64,000 nucleotides of DNA, from positions 39,260,914 through 39,324,913 of the forward strand of contig NC_016132.3 in the NCBI RefSeq assembly GCF_000005505.3. The letters are read 5' to 3'. Positions 54,714 to 64,000 of the stretch are shown here, piece after piece. The notes beneath the pieces are model-generated. The model was given only the letters and a program-made list of their open reading frames with translations. It was not told the origin of the DNA and ran no database searches. Origin of the DNA: Brachypodium distachyon (lineage: Eukaryota > Streptophyta > Magnoliopsida > Poales > Poaceae). The position numbers and the translations under genes were made by a program. Each line of letters begins with the position of its first letter. Within the stretch, counting starts at the first letter, position 1.

Positions 54714-57700
54714 ATGCCGCCGAGACGTGAACCTCGTCGCAATGCTGCTGACAACAATGAGGGGCAAGACAACAATGCGCCACTATGCAACAACTGTTGG
54801 CAGCCCAGACTCAGATCCTACAAGCACTCACCCAACAGATGAACAACAACCAGAACCACAACAACCAGAACAACAACAACAATCAGCACCACAACCCGCC
54901 ACCCCAGGTTGACATGTTAACTCGTTTTCTGAGACTACGCCCACCTACTTTCACAAGCTCCCCTGAGCCAATAGTAGCGGATGACTGGCTTCGCTCGGTG
55001 AACAAGTGTTTAGTAACTGTGGGCTGCACTGAGGCAGAAAAAGTGAGGTTTGTTGCTCACTTACTTGAAGGACCCGTCGCAGCATGGTGGGAGACTTACC
55101 AGATCACCACTCCCATGGAAGAGGTCACGTGGGAGATGTTCCAGGATGCTTTTCGCACCGCCCACATCTCTACGGGCGTGCTGAGCCTAAAGAAGAGGGA
55201 GTTCCATAAGCTGAGGCAGGGGAACCGCACGGTGTCTGAGTATATTGAGGCATTCAACAAACTGTCTCGTTATGCTCCTGATGATGTCAACACTGATGCC
55301 AAGCGTCGTGAAAGGTTTTTGGATGGATTGAACGACGAGCTTGCCGTTCAGTTGGCAGTTGTCTACATTCCTACTTATCAGTCCCTGATGGACAAGGCCA
55401 TCATACTAGAGAACAAGCAGAACCAGATGGAGAACCGCAGGAAGAGGCCTCACCATGGAAGCACCCACACTGGTCCACACCAAAGGCCGCGCACCTCTTA
55501 TGAGGGTAGTGGCAGCTCTTCAATGGTCAAGCATGGGAACCACAACCACAATCACCATGGGGGAAATGGACATCACCATCGCCATGGAGGACATGGACAC
55601 AATGTAACATCCCAAATTTTCAATTTCGGATGTTTGCACCTTTTCATTCCTCATGCACATCACTTTGATCATATCTTAAAATTTCGGTGTTCGTCATGAT
55701 GCATTATTGAAAGTGTTTGAAATGGTGTTTTGGAATGTGTTAGGTTGAGACAAATTGATTTGAGAATTTTCTAGAATTTAAAAATGCATTCTAGGATTTT
55801 ATTTGGATTTATTTAAAGCTTAAAAACATTAAAAATATTTTTATTATTTTATTTTTGAGTGGGAATAATTTTCCTGGGCTCTAAATGAAATATATTATTT
55901 TACAGAATTTTTGAAAAATTTTCTGAGACCATTTGGTATTTTAAATGATTTAAATGGATTTTCGGGTGAATATTAGATCCTGAAAAGCATTTTATAATCT
56001 TTTTCTTTTATTCTTTTTTCTTTTTCTCTGGAAGTACGCTTTCTCCGCGGGAAAGCGTTCTCCGCGGGAAAGCGTATTCTCGGAGAAATACACTTTCAAT
56101 CTTCTCTTCTCTCTCCTTCTCTCTCACTGACAGGTGGGCCCCACCTGTCATCCCTCACCTCCGGCAACCGCCGCCCACGACCGCCACGCGCCCACGATTT
56201 CTGGCCTAACTGCTGCCGCCGCCTGCCCTTGCACATGCCTGCGCGCCCGCGCACGCCGGCCCACGCGCGCCATCCCGCACGCGCGCCCGCCCGTGCTCGC
56301 CTACGCCAACCGCCGCCCCGCGCGCGCCTACACCCGCCTCCCGACTCCAACCGCCGTCGGCGCCACGTTCTCCACCCCGCCCACGTGCCCTCGACCCCTT
56401 TAAAGCGCCCCCGCACCCTCTCTCGCACGCTCTCGCCCGCACCCGCTCGCCGCCCGCGCTCCCCGCACACCTGCGCCCCAATCCGCGCTAACCGCTGCCG
56501 CCGTCGCCGCTCAACTCCGGCGAGAAATTGCCGGAGCTGCGCCGACCGATTCGCGAAGACGCCGACGCCATTCTTCTTTCCGCGAAGCCGTGAACCTCGT
56601 CCAACCCTTCATCTTCGTCCTCTAGCCTCGATTCGTCGATTCGTTCATGTCAAAGAGAGATTTGGGTATGAACGTGTTCATCTTCCTTGTTCTTTGGTTA
56701 GCCCTGTTCAGGCGTCGATTTCTTTCAAACCGCTGATCATTATGTGCTCTAGATTTCACCATTTTGTGGAGTGAATGTTTCTCTATAATTTCTCTGTAGA
56801 CAGTAGCCATAGATGGTTCATCTTGAGCACTGCATCGTCGTTGCGAAACTGTATTCTTAGCAGCCTCTCTGCCGTATCTCTGCCGCGGCAGGAAGTCGTA
56901 GCACCATTCTTACCGAGTAGTCTAATTCGCAGTAGTTCTTCTTGTTGTCCGTAGCATCATTTTAGTTGATTCTTTCTGTAGTTTGAACCTTAGATACACC
57001 CCTACACAGAAATTTCCTAGTTGGACCATTTCAATTTCACCTTCACTAGCAGCACGACGGTAGAAGTTCATATCCTGTACTGTTCTATTTTAGAGTAGCC
57101 ACATTCATCTGTTCATAGCTACTGCCTCATATCTCCATAGTTCGTGAAACCAGTGCCATTTGGAAGAGTAGATCATATTCTTGGATTCGTATGTTTAGTC
57201 TCTGTCATTGGAATAGTTTAGCACCAGTAGCTTTCAGTCGAAGTTAGTACCCTTTATCTGTCAGAATCTGACTAGCCACTTTGCAAGCCAATACCTTTTG
57301 ATTTGTTTATCCAATTGACCTGAAACCTTTTGCGTTAGTTAGTAAAAACTTAGTACTGTACTTTAGCATACGTTTCATGCCATGTACTGTACTTTAGCAC
57401 CTTCTACCTGTCAACCCTAGTTGCAACCTGTTAACAGTAGCAGATTACTGAATTTCAGACTTAGCCACTCTAGCCTTGGCCTTAGGCTTTAGAACTTGGT
57501 TTGTTAATACTATGCTTTTACATAGATGACGCTTAGGTTCTGTTCTTGAGTGCTTGTAATACATTCTTTTATTCGAAGTTCATTTGGAGTTATATTTGGA
57601 ATCGGATTATATGTTTGGAACTATGTATTTATTTTGTTTCGTTCTTCGCGTTAGATTATTCAGACTGTGATTGCGACGAGTGTCAGGGAGTTGACGACCG

Positions 57701-59464
57701 CAACAACTTTTCTGTTCCAGGCAAGTTACACTTATTGATCATGTAGTACCTATATTTTTGCTTATGCTATTTTGTTTACAAAGTCATAGGGATGCATGTT
57801 AGATTTATTTCTTTATGAAGTATTTATCAAATGCGTTTTCAACATGTTTAGTTATTCCTAGTAGACTGCTTATAGGATTTATTGCCATGCCACCAGATAC
57901 CTTAGGTTATGTATTTACATTTTTCCAAAGCATGGTATACTATTATAACGGGACGGGACCCAAACTATATTGAAAAGTATTAAGTGCTCTTTATGAGCGA
58001 GTATGTTTTTGGAAAAATGTTTGCGAAATAAAACCAAAATGTTTTATCTGGATGGAGTGGTATGATGGAGGCTAGTTGGCTGTCGGCATGTGTTGTAACC
58101 CCGTAACGGGTACACGCTCAGGAGAAGGTGGGGACCGCCGTCCAGAAATCCAAGAGTTCAAACCTTCTCATGTACCCAAAAGCTTTTTGTGCAACCACTT
58201 GCTATTATGGGCTCTGGCTTGGTCGACTAACTAGCGGGAAACCCTTACCTGGGTATCGCCATCCGGAGAGGGGCCAATGTGCTCATATGGGGCGGGCGGT
58301 GACAGAATTAGGTATCAGGGGGCTTCTAGTGAAAGACTTCGTCACAATCTTTACCTGTTGCGCACGCTTGTTGTCCGGCAACACTTTGGACTGATTGTGT
58401 CAAGTGGGTAAAGTGTACAAACCTCTCGAGAGTGTCAATCTAATCGATTAGCCATGCCCCTGGTTACGGGCGACTTTGAGTCATTAAGTCAGGAGAAGTG
58501 GAGATCTTCAAGTTTTGTTTTCAAAAACCCCAAAACTGTTTTGACTCGATGGAAGGTTCCACAGAATGAGTCAGGGGAAAAAGGGATGCGATGTGAGTGT
58601 CAGTTGACCCAGAGTGCATAGCTAGGTCGTGGAATGAACATCCAAAGAATGACCATACTATTGATCAAACCCTGTTTTATCAAAACTCCAGGGTTAGAGA
58701 TTTTCAAAGAAAAGTACTATGAGTATTTCAAAACCCCAAAAGCAGCATTTTGCAAAAACAACCCTAGCAGCCAAACTAGGAAATCCTTCATCATTTCCAT
58801 GCATTTCTCCTAACCACACAGGTGTGACTTGCAAGTACATTCAATGTACTGACCTGCACCTATCATGTGCAGAGAGTGACGCTTAAGAAGAAGACGCAGA
58901 GTCGCGAGTCTAAACTCAACTTGCCTGTGGCGTTGATGGGACTCCCTCTTTATCAGTTTGTTTCATTTGGACTTCTGCTTGGCCTGTATTAAGTACTCTG
59001 GATTTGTATTTCGAACCGATGTAATAGACATGTGTATGGTATTTCATCAATGGAACTGTGTGTGCTAGCATTTGATCCAGGGACTAGCACAGATTACACA
59101 GAGGTCCGGATCCTTACGGGTCTGGGTCGCCACACACAACCACCAGGGAAACAATGGCAACCGGCACCAGCACCAGCACCAGCACCAGCATTCACGTCCG
59201 AGGAACAACAATGGAAATGGCAATGGCCAGAGTAGTGGAGGCAACCCAGGACAGAACAGCAACGATAACCGCCGCAAGCGCGACATCAGCAAAGTGGAGT
59301 GCTACAAGTGCCACAAACATGGACACTACTCCAACGACTGCCCGGAAGGAATTGATGGGAATGTCCACCAGCCAAACAACTTCCAAAAAGGGCACGTGAA
59401 CCACATTGACGTGGAAGATCTCACCGAGGAAAAAGGTATGGTGATCACCGTACGTTTTCCGTAG
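54714..59464 (+). pseudogene. gypsy gag (retrotrans_gag and zinc knuckle), split by a solo LTR
   Basis: The start is MPPRREPRRN at 54714. A frame change near 54784 separates it from the next part (LLAAQTQILQALTQQMNNNQ, an Asn/Gln/His-rich linker). The capsid-like domain reads VRFVAHLLEGPVAAWWETY, WEMFQDAFRTAHIS, EFHKLRQGNRTVSEYIEAFN and RRERFLDGLNDELA. A His/Gly-rich tail is interrupted at 55602 by a solo LTR and resumes at 59135 in the same frame (HNHQGNNGN). Then come an HQ repeat from CAGCAC codons and a CCHC knuckle, CYKCHKHGHYSNDC. The frame ends at 59464. Confidence 0.85.
55603..59134 (+). mobile_element. 3.5-kb solo LTR (gypsy-type) in gag
   Basis: It starts TGTAACATCCCAAATTTTCA, ends GGTCTGGGTCGCCACA, and is flanked by a perfect 5-bp duplication CACAA (55598-55602 and 59135-59139). 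It contains no gag or pol. A strongly GC-rich stretch lies at ~56130-56540. Removing it and one CACAA joins the gag frame without change, so it inserted while the gag was still reasonably intact. Confidence 0.85.
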
Positions 59465-59654
59465 ATACCTTTCAAGCACTCATACTTTTCGATACCGGTG
59501 CATCAAATTCCTTCATACCAAGACTGTTTGTCAACGAACATAAGCTACCTACCAGTACCTTGACCGACCCCATGAAAGTGAAATCACCGGGGGGAGCCAT
59601 GATAGCAGCTTATGGATGCCGCCTACTGTCCTTAGATATTGGGAAGCATATTTT
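59440..59654 (+). pseudogene. gypsy aspartic protease, first part
   Basis: After a likely 1-nt deletion near 59450, the +2 frame reads FSVDTFQALILFDTGASNSF, with the D-T-G-A catalytic motif of retroviral-type proteases. It continues to DIGKHIF, where a solo LTR interrupts it at 59655. The rest resumes after 60986 ([15 protein letters not shown]). Confidence 0.75.
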
Positions 59655-60985
59655 TGTAGGGGAATGCGGTATGCTACGCTAGCACAAAATAAAAATTTCT
59701 ACCGCTTCCGCCCGGATCAATGCTGTAGATAATGGATCACGAGATTACCACTAGACGCGCAGACCCGTAGCAGAAGTAGAGTCGATGTAGCGCGTCGATG
59801 TCGAGTAGTCGAACAGCCTACTCCTCCTCGCCGATCCCACGAACAGTTCGTCCAAGCGCCGCAGGTGCAACGCCTCCGAGGTATCCACACGTACAGGGAG
59901 GAACTCCGTGCGGCGGACTGCTAGATCCGATCGCAAGGCTTTGGGCGTGGAGGTGTGACGGCCGAGTCTAACTCGCGTCTAGACTTGTGTAACCCTAACC
60001 GGGTATGCCTCCTCCACTTATATAGACCTCCCTGGTGGGCTTCAACACTTGAGGCCTGTTAGGAGTCTAAGCCCGATACGAGTTGGATCCGATCGAATTC
60101 GGTCCCGTCCCCTTAAGCGTGCGACCCTACAGGTTCACGGTCAGACGGACACGACTACGAGCTCGGACTGCGGGCCTGAGTAACACCTTACTCGTCCACT
60201 GGCACTGACTCAAGTCGATAGTTGGTAGCGGCGCCTAGCAGCACGTGCCAACTCCCGAGTAACCACAAGGTATATTGACGAACCATACAATGTGTCATAT
60301 GCAACATTCCTTTTGCCTCACGATATGTGTGTCGAGCTCAAGGCGAGTGCTTGTCATCCTTGTGGATAGCTCGACTCTCTTCTCGTTCCTGTGATACAGA
60401 TTCCCGAACGGGTTAACACTTAACCCAAGTCGCATGGCCATGCTTTCCGAATCTGATCACTCGAGAGGGCTCAGAGATATCTCTCCGAACAGGAGGGGCA
60501 AATCCCATCTTGATCAACCATGACTCGTAGCATGCTTCTCAGCAAACCCGAAAGCTACCTTAATAACCACCCAGTTACGGAGTAGCGTTCGGCAACCCCT
60601 AAGTAGGCCGATTCACATCCCAAGCTCATGCGATGACCTCAGGTCTAGGACTGGCATATACATCATACTTGAGACTAAAAAATGACAATCATCTTGTTGT
60701 GTCTCAGTGCGGGTCGAGTCCATGCTATCAGTCGGCAACACCTTGCCCTATGACTTGTGAAACATAGTCATCATACTGATTCACATTGCTAGTCTAGGTT
60801 ATGTGTCCGCATAACCTCAATGACCAGGGACCATTAGAACAACATCATAGAATACATAGTCTCACAAACAAATCACGTATTTATTGATACATATCAGTGA
60901 TGATGTTCAAGGACAATAACAATAACTCATGAATACATAGGAAATAACATCATCACATGATTGCCTCTAGGGCATATCTCCAACA
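59655..60985 (-). mobile_element. solo LTR (copia-like, ~1.33 kb), copy B, inverted
   Basis: It is the reverse complement of the LTR at 43819-45169 from end to end (on the minus strand TGTTGGAGATATGCCCTAGA ... ATTCCCCTACA). It is flanked by a perfect 5-bp duplication ATTTT (59650-59654 and 60986-60990). It splits the gypsy protease. Confidence 0.9.
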
Positions 60986-63285
60986 ATTTTCCCCACCGAC
61001 CTTGTCGTGTTAGAAACACAAGGATTGGACGTTATCCTAGGGATGGACTGGTTAGCCAAATATGAGGGGATCATATATTGTGTCAGGAGGACAATTACCC
61101 TTACCACCCCGGAAAAGAAGCAAATCCGCTTCAAGTCAACCTATGAACTTAAGAGACCCAAGGTAAATTCTCTTAAAGGGGTTAGCCTAGAGGATGTACC
61201 GATAGTGAAAGAATATCCAAATGTGTTTTCAGAGGAGCTACCTGGCATGCCACCCGACCGTGATGTGGAATTCCTTATTGAGTTAATGCCAGGAAGTGGA
61301 CCTATAGCCAAGAGACCGTATAAGATGGCTGTGGATGAGTTGAAGGAACTGAAGAAGCAACTCGCAAAGCAACTGGCTAAAGGTTTTATTCGCCCTAGTT
61401 CATCACCTTGGGGAGCACCTGTTCTATTTGTTGAAAAGAAGGATAAGAGTCAACGGATGTGCATAGATTATCGTTCACTAAATGAGGTGACGATAAAGAA
61501 CAAGTACCCCTTACCTATAATCAATGATCTGTTCGATCAATTGGAGGGAACTTGCGTCTTTTCTAAGATCGATCTTCGATCAGGGTACTTTCAGCTGAAA
61601 ATCTGAGAAGCAGACATACCCAAAACATCCTTCACCACTAGATATGGGTTGTATGGGTACACAGTGATGCCATTTGGATTAACCAATGCTCCAGCATACT
61701 TCATGAATATGATGAACAAGGTATTCATGGAATATTTGGACAAGTTTGTCGTGGTGTTCATCGATGATATTTTGATTTACTCCAAGAGCAAAGAAGAACA
61801 TGAGCAACATCTGCGATTGATTTTAGAGAAGCTTAGAGAGCACAAGCTGTATGCCAAATTCAGCAAGTGTCATTTTGGCTATCGGAAGTCAGTTTCCTAG
61901 GACACATTGTGTCAGGAGAAGGAGTTGCTGTTGACCCAGCTAAAGTAGCAGCGGTAACAGAATGGGAAAACCCTAAGAATGTCGGTGATGTTCGCAGTTT
62001 CTTAGGACTTGTCGGTTACTACAGGAGGTTCACCGAGAACTTTTCCAAGATAGCAAGGCCCATGACGGAACTCTTGAAGAAGGAGAAGAAATTTGAGTGG
62101 ACCGATAAGAAATTTGAGTGGACCAAGATAGCAAGTTTTCTGGAATTGAAGAAAAGACTAGTGTCTGCACCAGTTCTGTGTTTGCCCAATATACAGGAAG
62201 ATTTCCAAGTGTATTGTGACGCCTCGCGTCTAGGATTGGGCTGTGTTTTGATGCAAGGAGGGAGAGTTGTGGAATACGCCTCGCGACAACTTAAGAGCCA
62301 CGAAAAGAATTACCCCACTCATGATTTGGAATTAGCATCGGTAGTGCACGCACTCAAGACCTGGAGGCACTATCTCGTGGGAAAGCATTGTGAATTATTT
62401 ACCAACCACAAAAGCTTGAAGTATATATTCACGCAGAAGGAGCTGAACATGAGACAAAGAAGGTGGTTGGAACTAATTAAGGATTATAATTTGAATCTGC
62501 AATACCACCCAGGCAAGGCTAACGTGGTGGCTGACGCTTTGAGCCGCAAGGGCTACGTCAATGGACTGACAGCTGGAGTGTTACCCTCTGAATTGTGTGA
62601 ACAATTCAAGGACCTCAAGTTGGAGATAGTCCCGGAAGGTTATCTAGCTACCTTAGAGGTACCCACACTGTTGGACAAGATTACAGAAGCCCAGAAAACT
62701 GATACAGAGATTGCACAAATAAAAGCTAATATGGCCGAAAACAAAGCTGAAGGATTTCGGGAGGATGAACAAGGAACTATTTGGTTTAAGAAGCGTATTT
62801 GCGTACCCCAGGACCCTGAGATCAGAAAGTTGATATTTCAAGAGGCTCATGATTCACCATACTCCATTCACCCCGGGAACACCAAAATGTACATGGATCT
62901 GAAGGAAAGTTTCTGGTGGATTGGATTGAAGCGAGATATTGCGGAATATATTGCTCTGTGTGATGTTTGTAACAGAATCAAGGTTGAACACCAGAAACCA
63001 GCTGGACTATTACAACCGCTGCCAGTGCCAGACTGGAAATGGGACAAAGTAGGCATGGACTTCATCACCAGATTTCCGAGGAAAAAGTCTGGCTATGATT
63101 CGATATGGGTAGTAATCGACCGTTTGACTAAAGTTGCTCACTTCATACCTGTGAAGACCACTTATACAAGTGCTCAGTTGGCCAAACGCTACATGTCTAG
63201 AATTGTGTGTCTACATGGAGTCCCTAAGGAGATCGTTTCAGACAAAGGCATTCAATTTACGTCAAGATTTTTGGGACAAAGTGAA
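60986..63285 (+). pseudogene. gypsy pol: end of protease, RT, RNase H, integrase
   Basis: The protease end (DVILGMDWL) leads into the reverse transcriptase ([31 protein letters not shown]). An in-frame TGA at 61604-61606 follows, then [12 protein letters not shown] and the catalytic FIDD ([13 protein letters not shown]). A 1-nt deletion near 61874 moves the frame ([15 protein letters not shown]). RNase H reads DASRLGLGCVLMQ and LDLEL-type helices. Integrase has an HHCC finger (HPGNTKMY ... CDVCNRIK) and the core VGMDFITRFP and SDKGIQFTS, after which the sequence departs at ~63280. A 21-bp internal repeat encodes KKFEWTDKKFEWT (62086-62127). Not functional. Confidence 0.85.
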
Positions 63286-64000
63286 TCTTAGTGCCCATGT
63301 CCTCGCTGTAAGCTTGGAACACCGCACTAGTGAATTGCGTGCCGTTGTCGGTGATGATGTCGTTAGGCACACCAAACCGGCACACAATGCCCTTGAAAAA
63401 CTTGATGGCCGCCTACGCCGTGACGGCTCGGACAGGCTCCACCTCGATCCACTTCGAGAACTTTTCGATGGCCACGAGCAGGTACTCGTAGTCGCCAACT
63501 GCTCTCGGCAGCTTGCCGACGATGTCCAGCCCCCAGACCGCGAACGACCACGAGGACGGGATGACTTGCAGGGCTTGCGCTGGCTGGTTGCTCTTCTTGG
63601 CGTGAAACTAGCACGCTTCATAGGTCTTGACTAATTGCTCTGCGTCAGCTAGTGCTGTCGGCCAGTAAAAGCCATGCCGGAATGCTTTCCTAGCTAGTGC
63701 CCTGGAGGCCACATGGTGCGAGCATGTGCCTCGATGTATATCCTCAAGCAACATGCACCCTTCTTCTTGGGGCACGCAGAGGAGCATGACTCCTTTAGGA
63801 TGCCTCCGGTAGAGTCCCCCGTCCACCCGGGCGTACATTTTGGCTTGCCAGGCTACTCGCTCCGTGGCAACGTCTTCCTCCGGGAGGGTCTGTCCCTGAG
63901 GTAACGAATAATATCCGTTCCCCAGGGTGGTGGTTCCCAGCTAGTGCATGCCACAAGCTTGGTGGCATGGTCCCCCGCAGCTGCGGGGTCTCCTTGAGTC
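63277..64000 (-). pseudogene. integrase region of a second gypsy element (minus strand), partial
   Basis: On the minus strand the sequence runs from the right window edge: YARVDGGLYRRHPKGVMLLC, an HHCC finger beginning with EDIHRGTCSHHVASRALARK, FYWPTALADAEQLVKTYEAC, then a stop (TAG in place of CAG, ~63610). It continues KKSNQPAQALQVIPSSWSF, WGLDIVGKLPRAVGDYEYL, IEKFSKWIEVEPV, GVPNDIITDNGTQFTS and MGTKIHF, where it meets the plus-strand integrase. It is a different gypsy lineage from the left one. Its 5' parts lie beyond the window. Confidence 0.8.

Larger units (their letters stand above)
51491..63285 (+). mobile_element. Ty3/gypsy retrotransposon with nested solo LTRs, both ends truncated
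   Basis: The order is a partial 5' LTR, primer binding site, extra ORF, gag, (3.5-kb solo LTR), zinc knuckle, protease, (1.3-kb solo LTR), reverse transcriptase, RNase H and integrase. The RNase H-before-integrase order and tRNA-Met-like primer site identify a Ty3/gypsy element. The 5' end is cut at the copia LTR and the 3' end at an inverted integrase junction. Confidence 0.85.

Noticed and set aside
56096..56774. Several long overlapping frames on both strands
   Set aside because: They come from a GC-rich stretch inside the 3.5-kb solo LTR. The translations are compositional and no domain is present.
59751..59936. Short Arg/Ser-rich frame shared with 44828-45073
   Set aside because: It is the same segment inside two copies of one LTR, and there is no evidence of a protein.

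Overview
This window is plant nuclear DNA, almost certainly from a grass. The evidence is GC-rich coding exons beside AT-rich introns, many Stowaway-type MITEs with CTCCCTCC ends and TA target sites, a BARE/Angela-type copia LTR (TGTTGGAAATATGCCC...), long-LTR Ty3/gypsy elements, CACTA and MULE-like elements, and gene families of cereal type. The genus cannot be fixed from the sequence alone; an Oryza-like or other BOP-clade grass is plausible.

Layout. Positions ~530-8690 and ~13530-20300 are two arms of an old inverted duplication. Each arm carries one copy of a degenerate NB-ARC/LRR (NLR-like) gene, and the two copies converge on a ~4.8 kb spacer. The spacer holds a broken GH35 beta-galactosidase gene (9818-12407) that has lost its catalytic core. 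The left NLR copy is frameshifted. The right copy has an open main exon of 1031 codons, plus a recognisable upstream exon that splices to it in phase. The left arm gained a LINE 3' fragment, a foldback element, a MITE and a coding-like fragment that the right arm lacks.

20337-21550 is a MULE-like element with long TIRs and a GC-rich interior. A tRNA-Leu(UAG) gene lies at 21826-21905 (minus). 22812-30436 (minus) is an intact gene of 15 exons whose lengths sum to an in-frame 1196-residue plant protein of unknown function. Behind its promoter lie decayed tandem copies of its upstream region. 31.7-35.5 kb is repeat debris: a LINE zf-RVT remnant, a possible Helitron end and short duplications. 35550-36655 (minus) encodes a secreted root cap-domain protein in two exons. 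38566-40318 (plus) is an E-class PPR gene with one 94-nt intron.

From 43.8 kb to the end the window is a transposon graveyard. In order it holds a solo copia LTR, the 5' half of a CACTA element fused to the 3' half of a copia element, and a gypsy element whose gag is split by a 3.5-kb solo LTR and whose pol is split by a 1.3-kb solo LTR. An inverted junction inside integrase then leads to a second gypsy element on the minus strand. Only three protein-coding genes look clearly intact (the 15-exon gene, the root cap gene and the PPR gene), together with the tRNA and possibly the right NLR copy. No operon-like or defence-island organisation is expected or seen.
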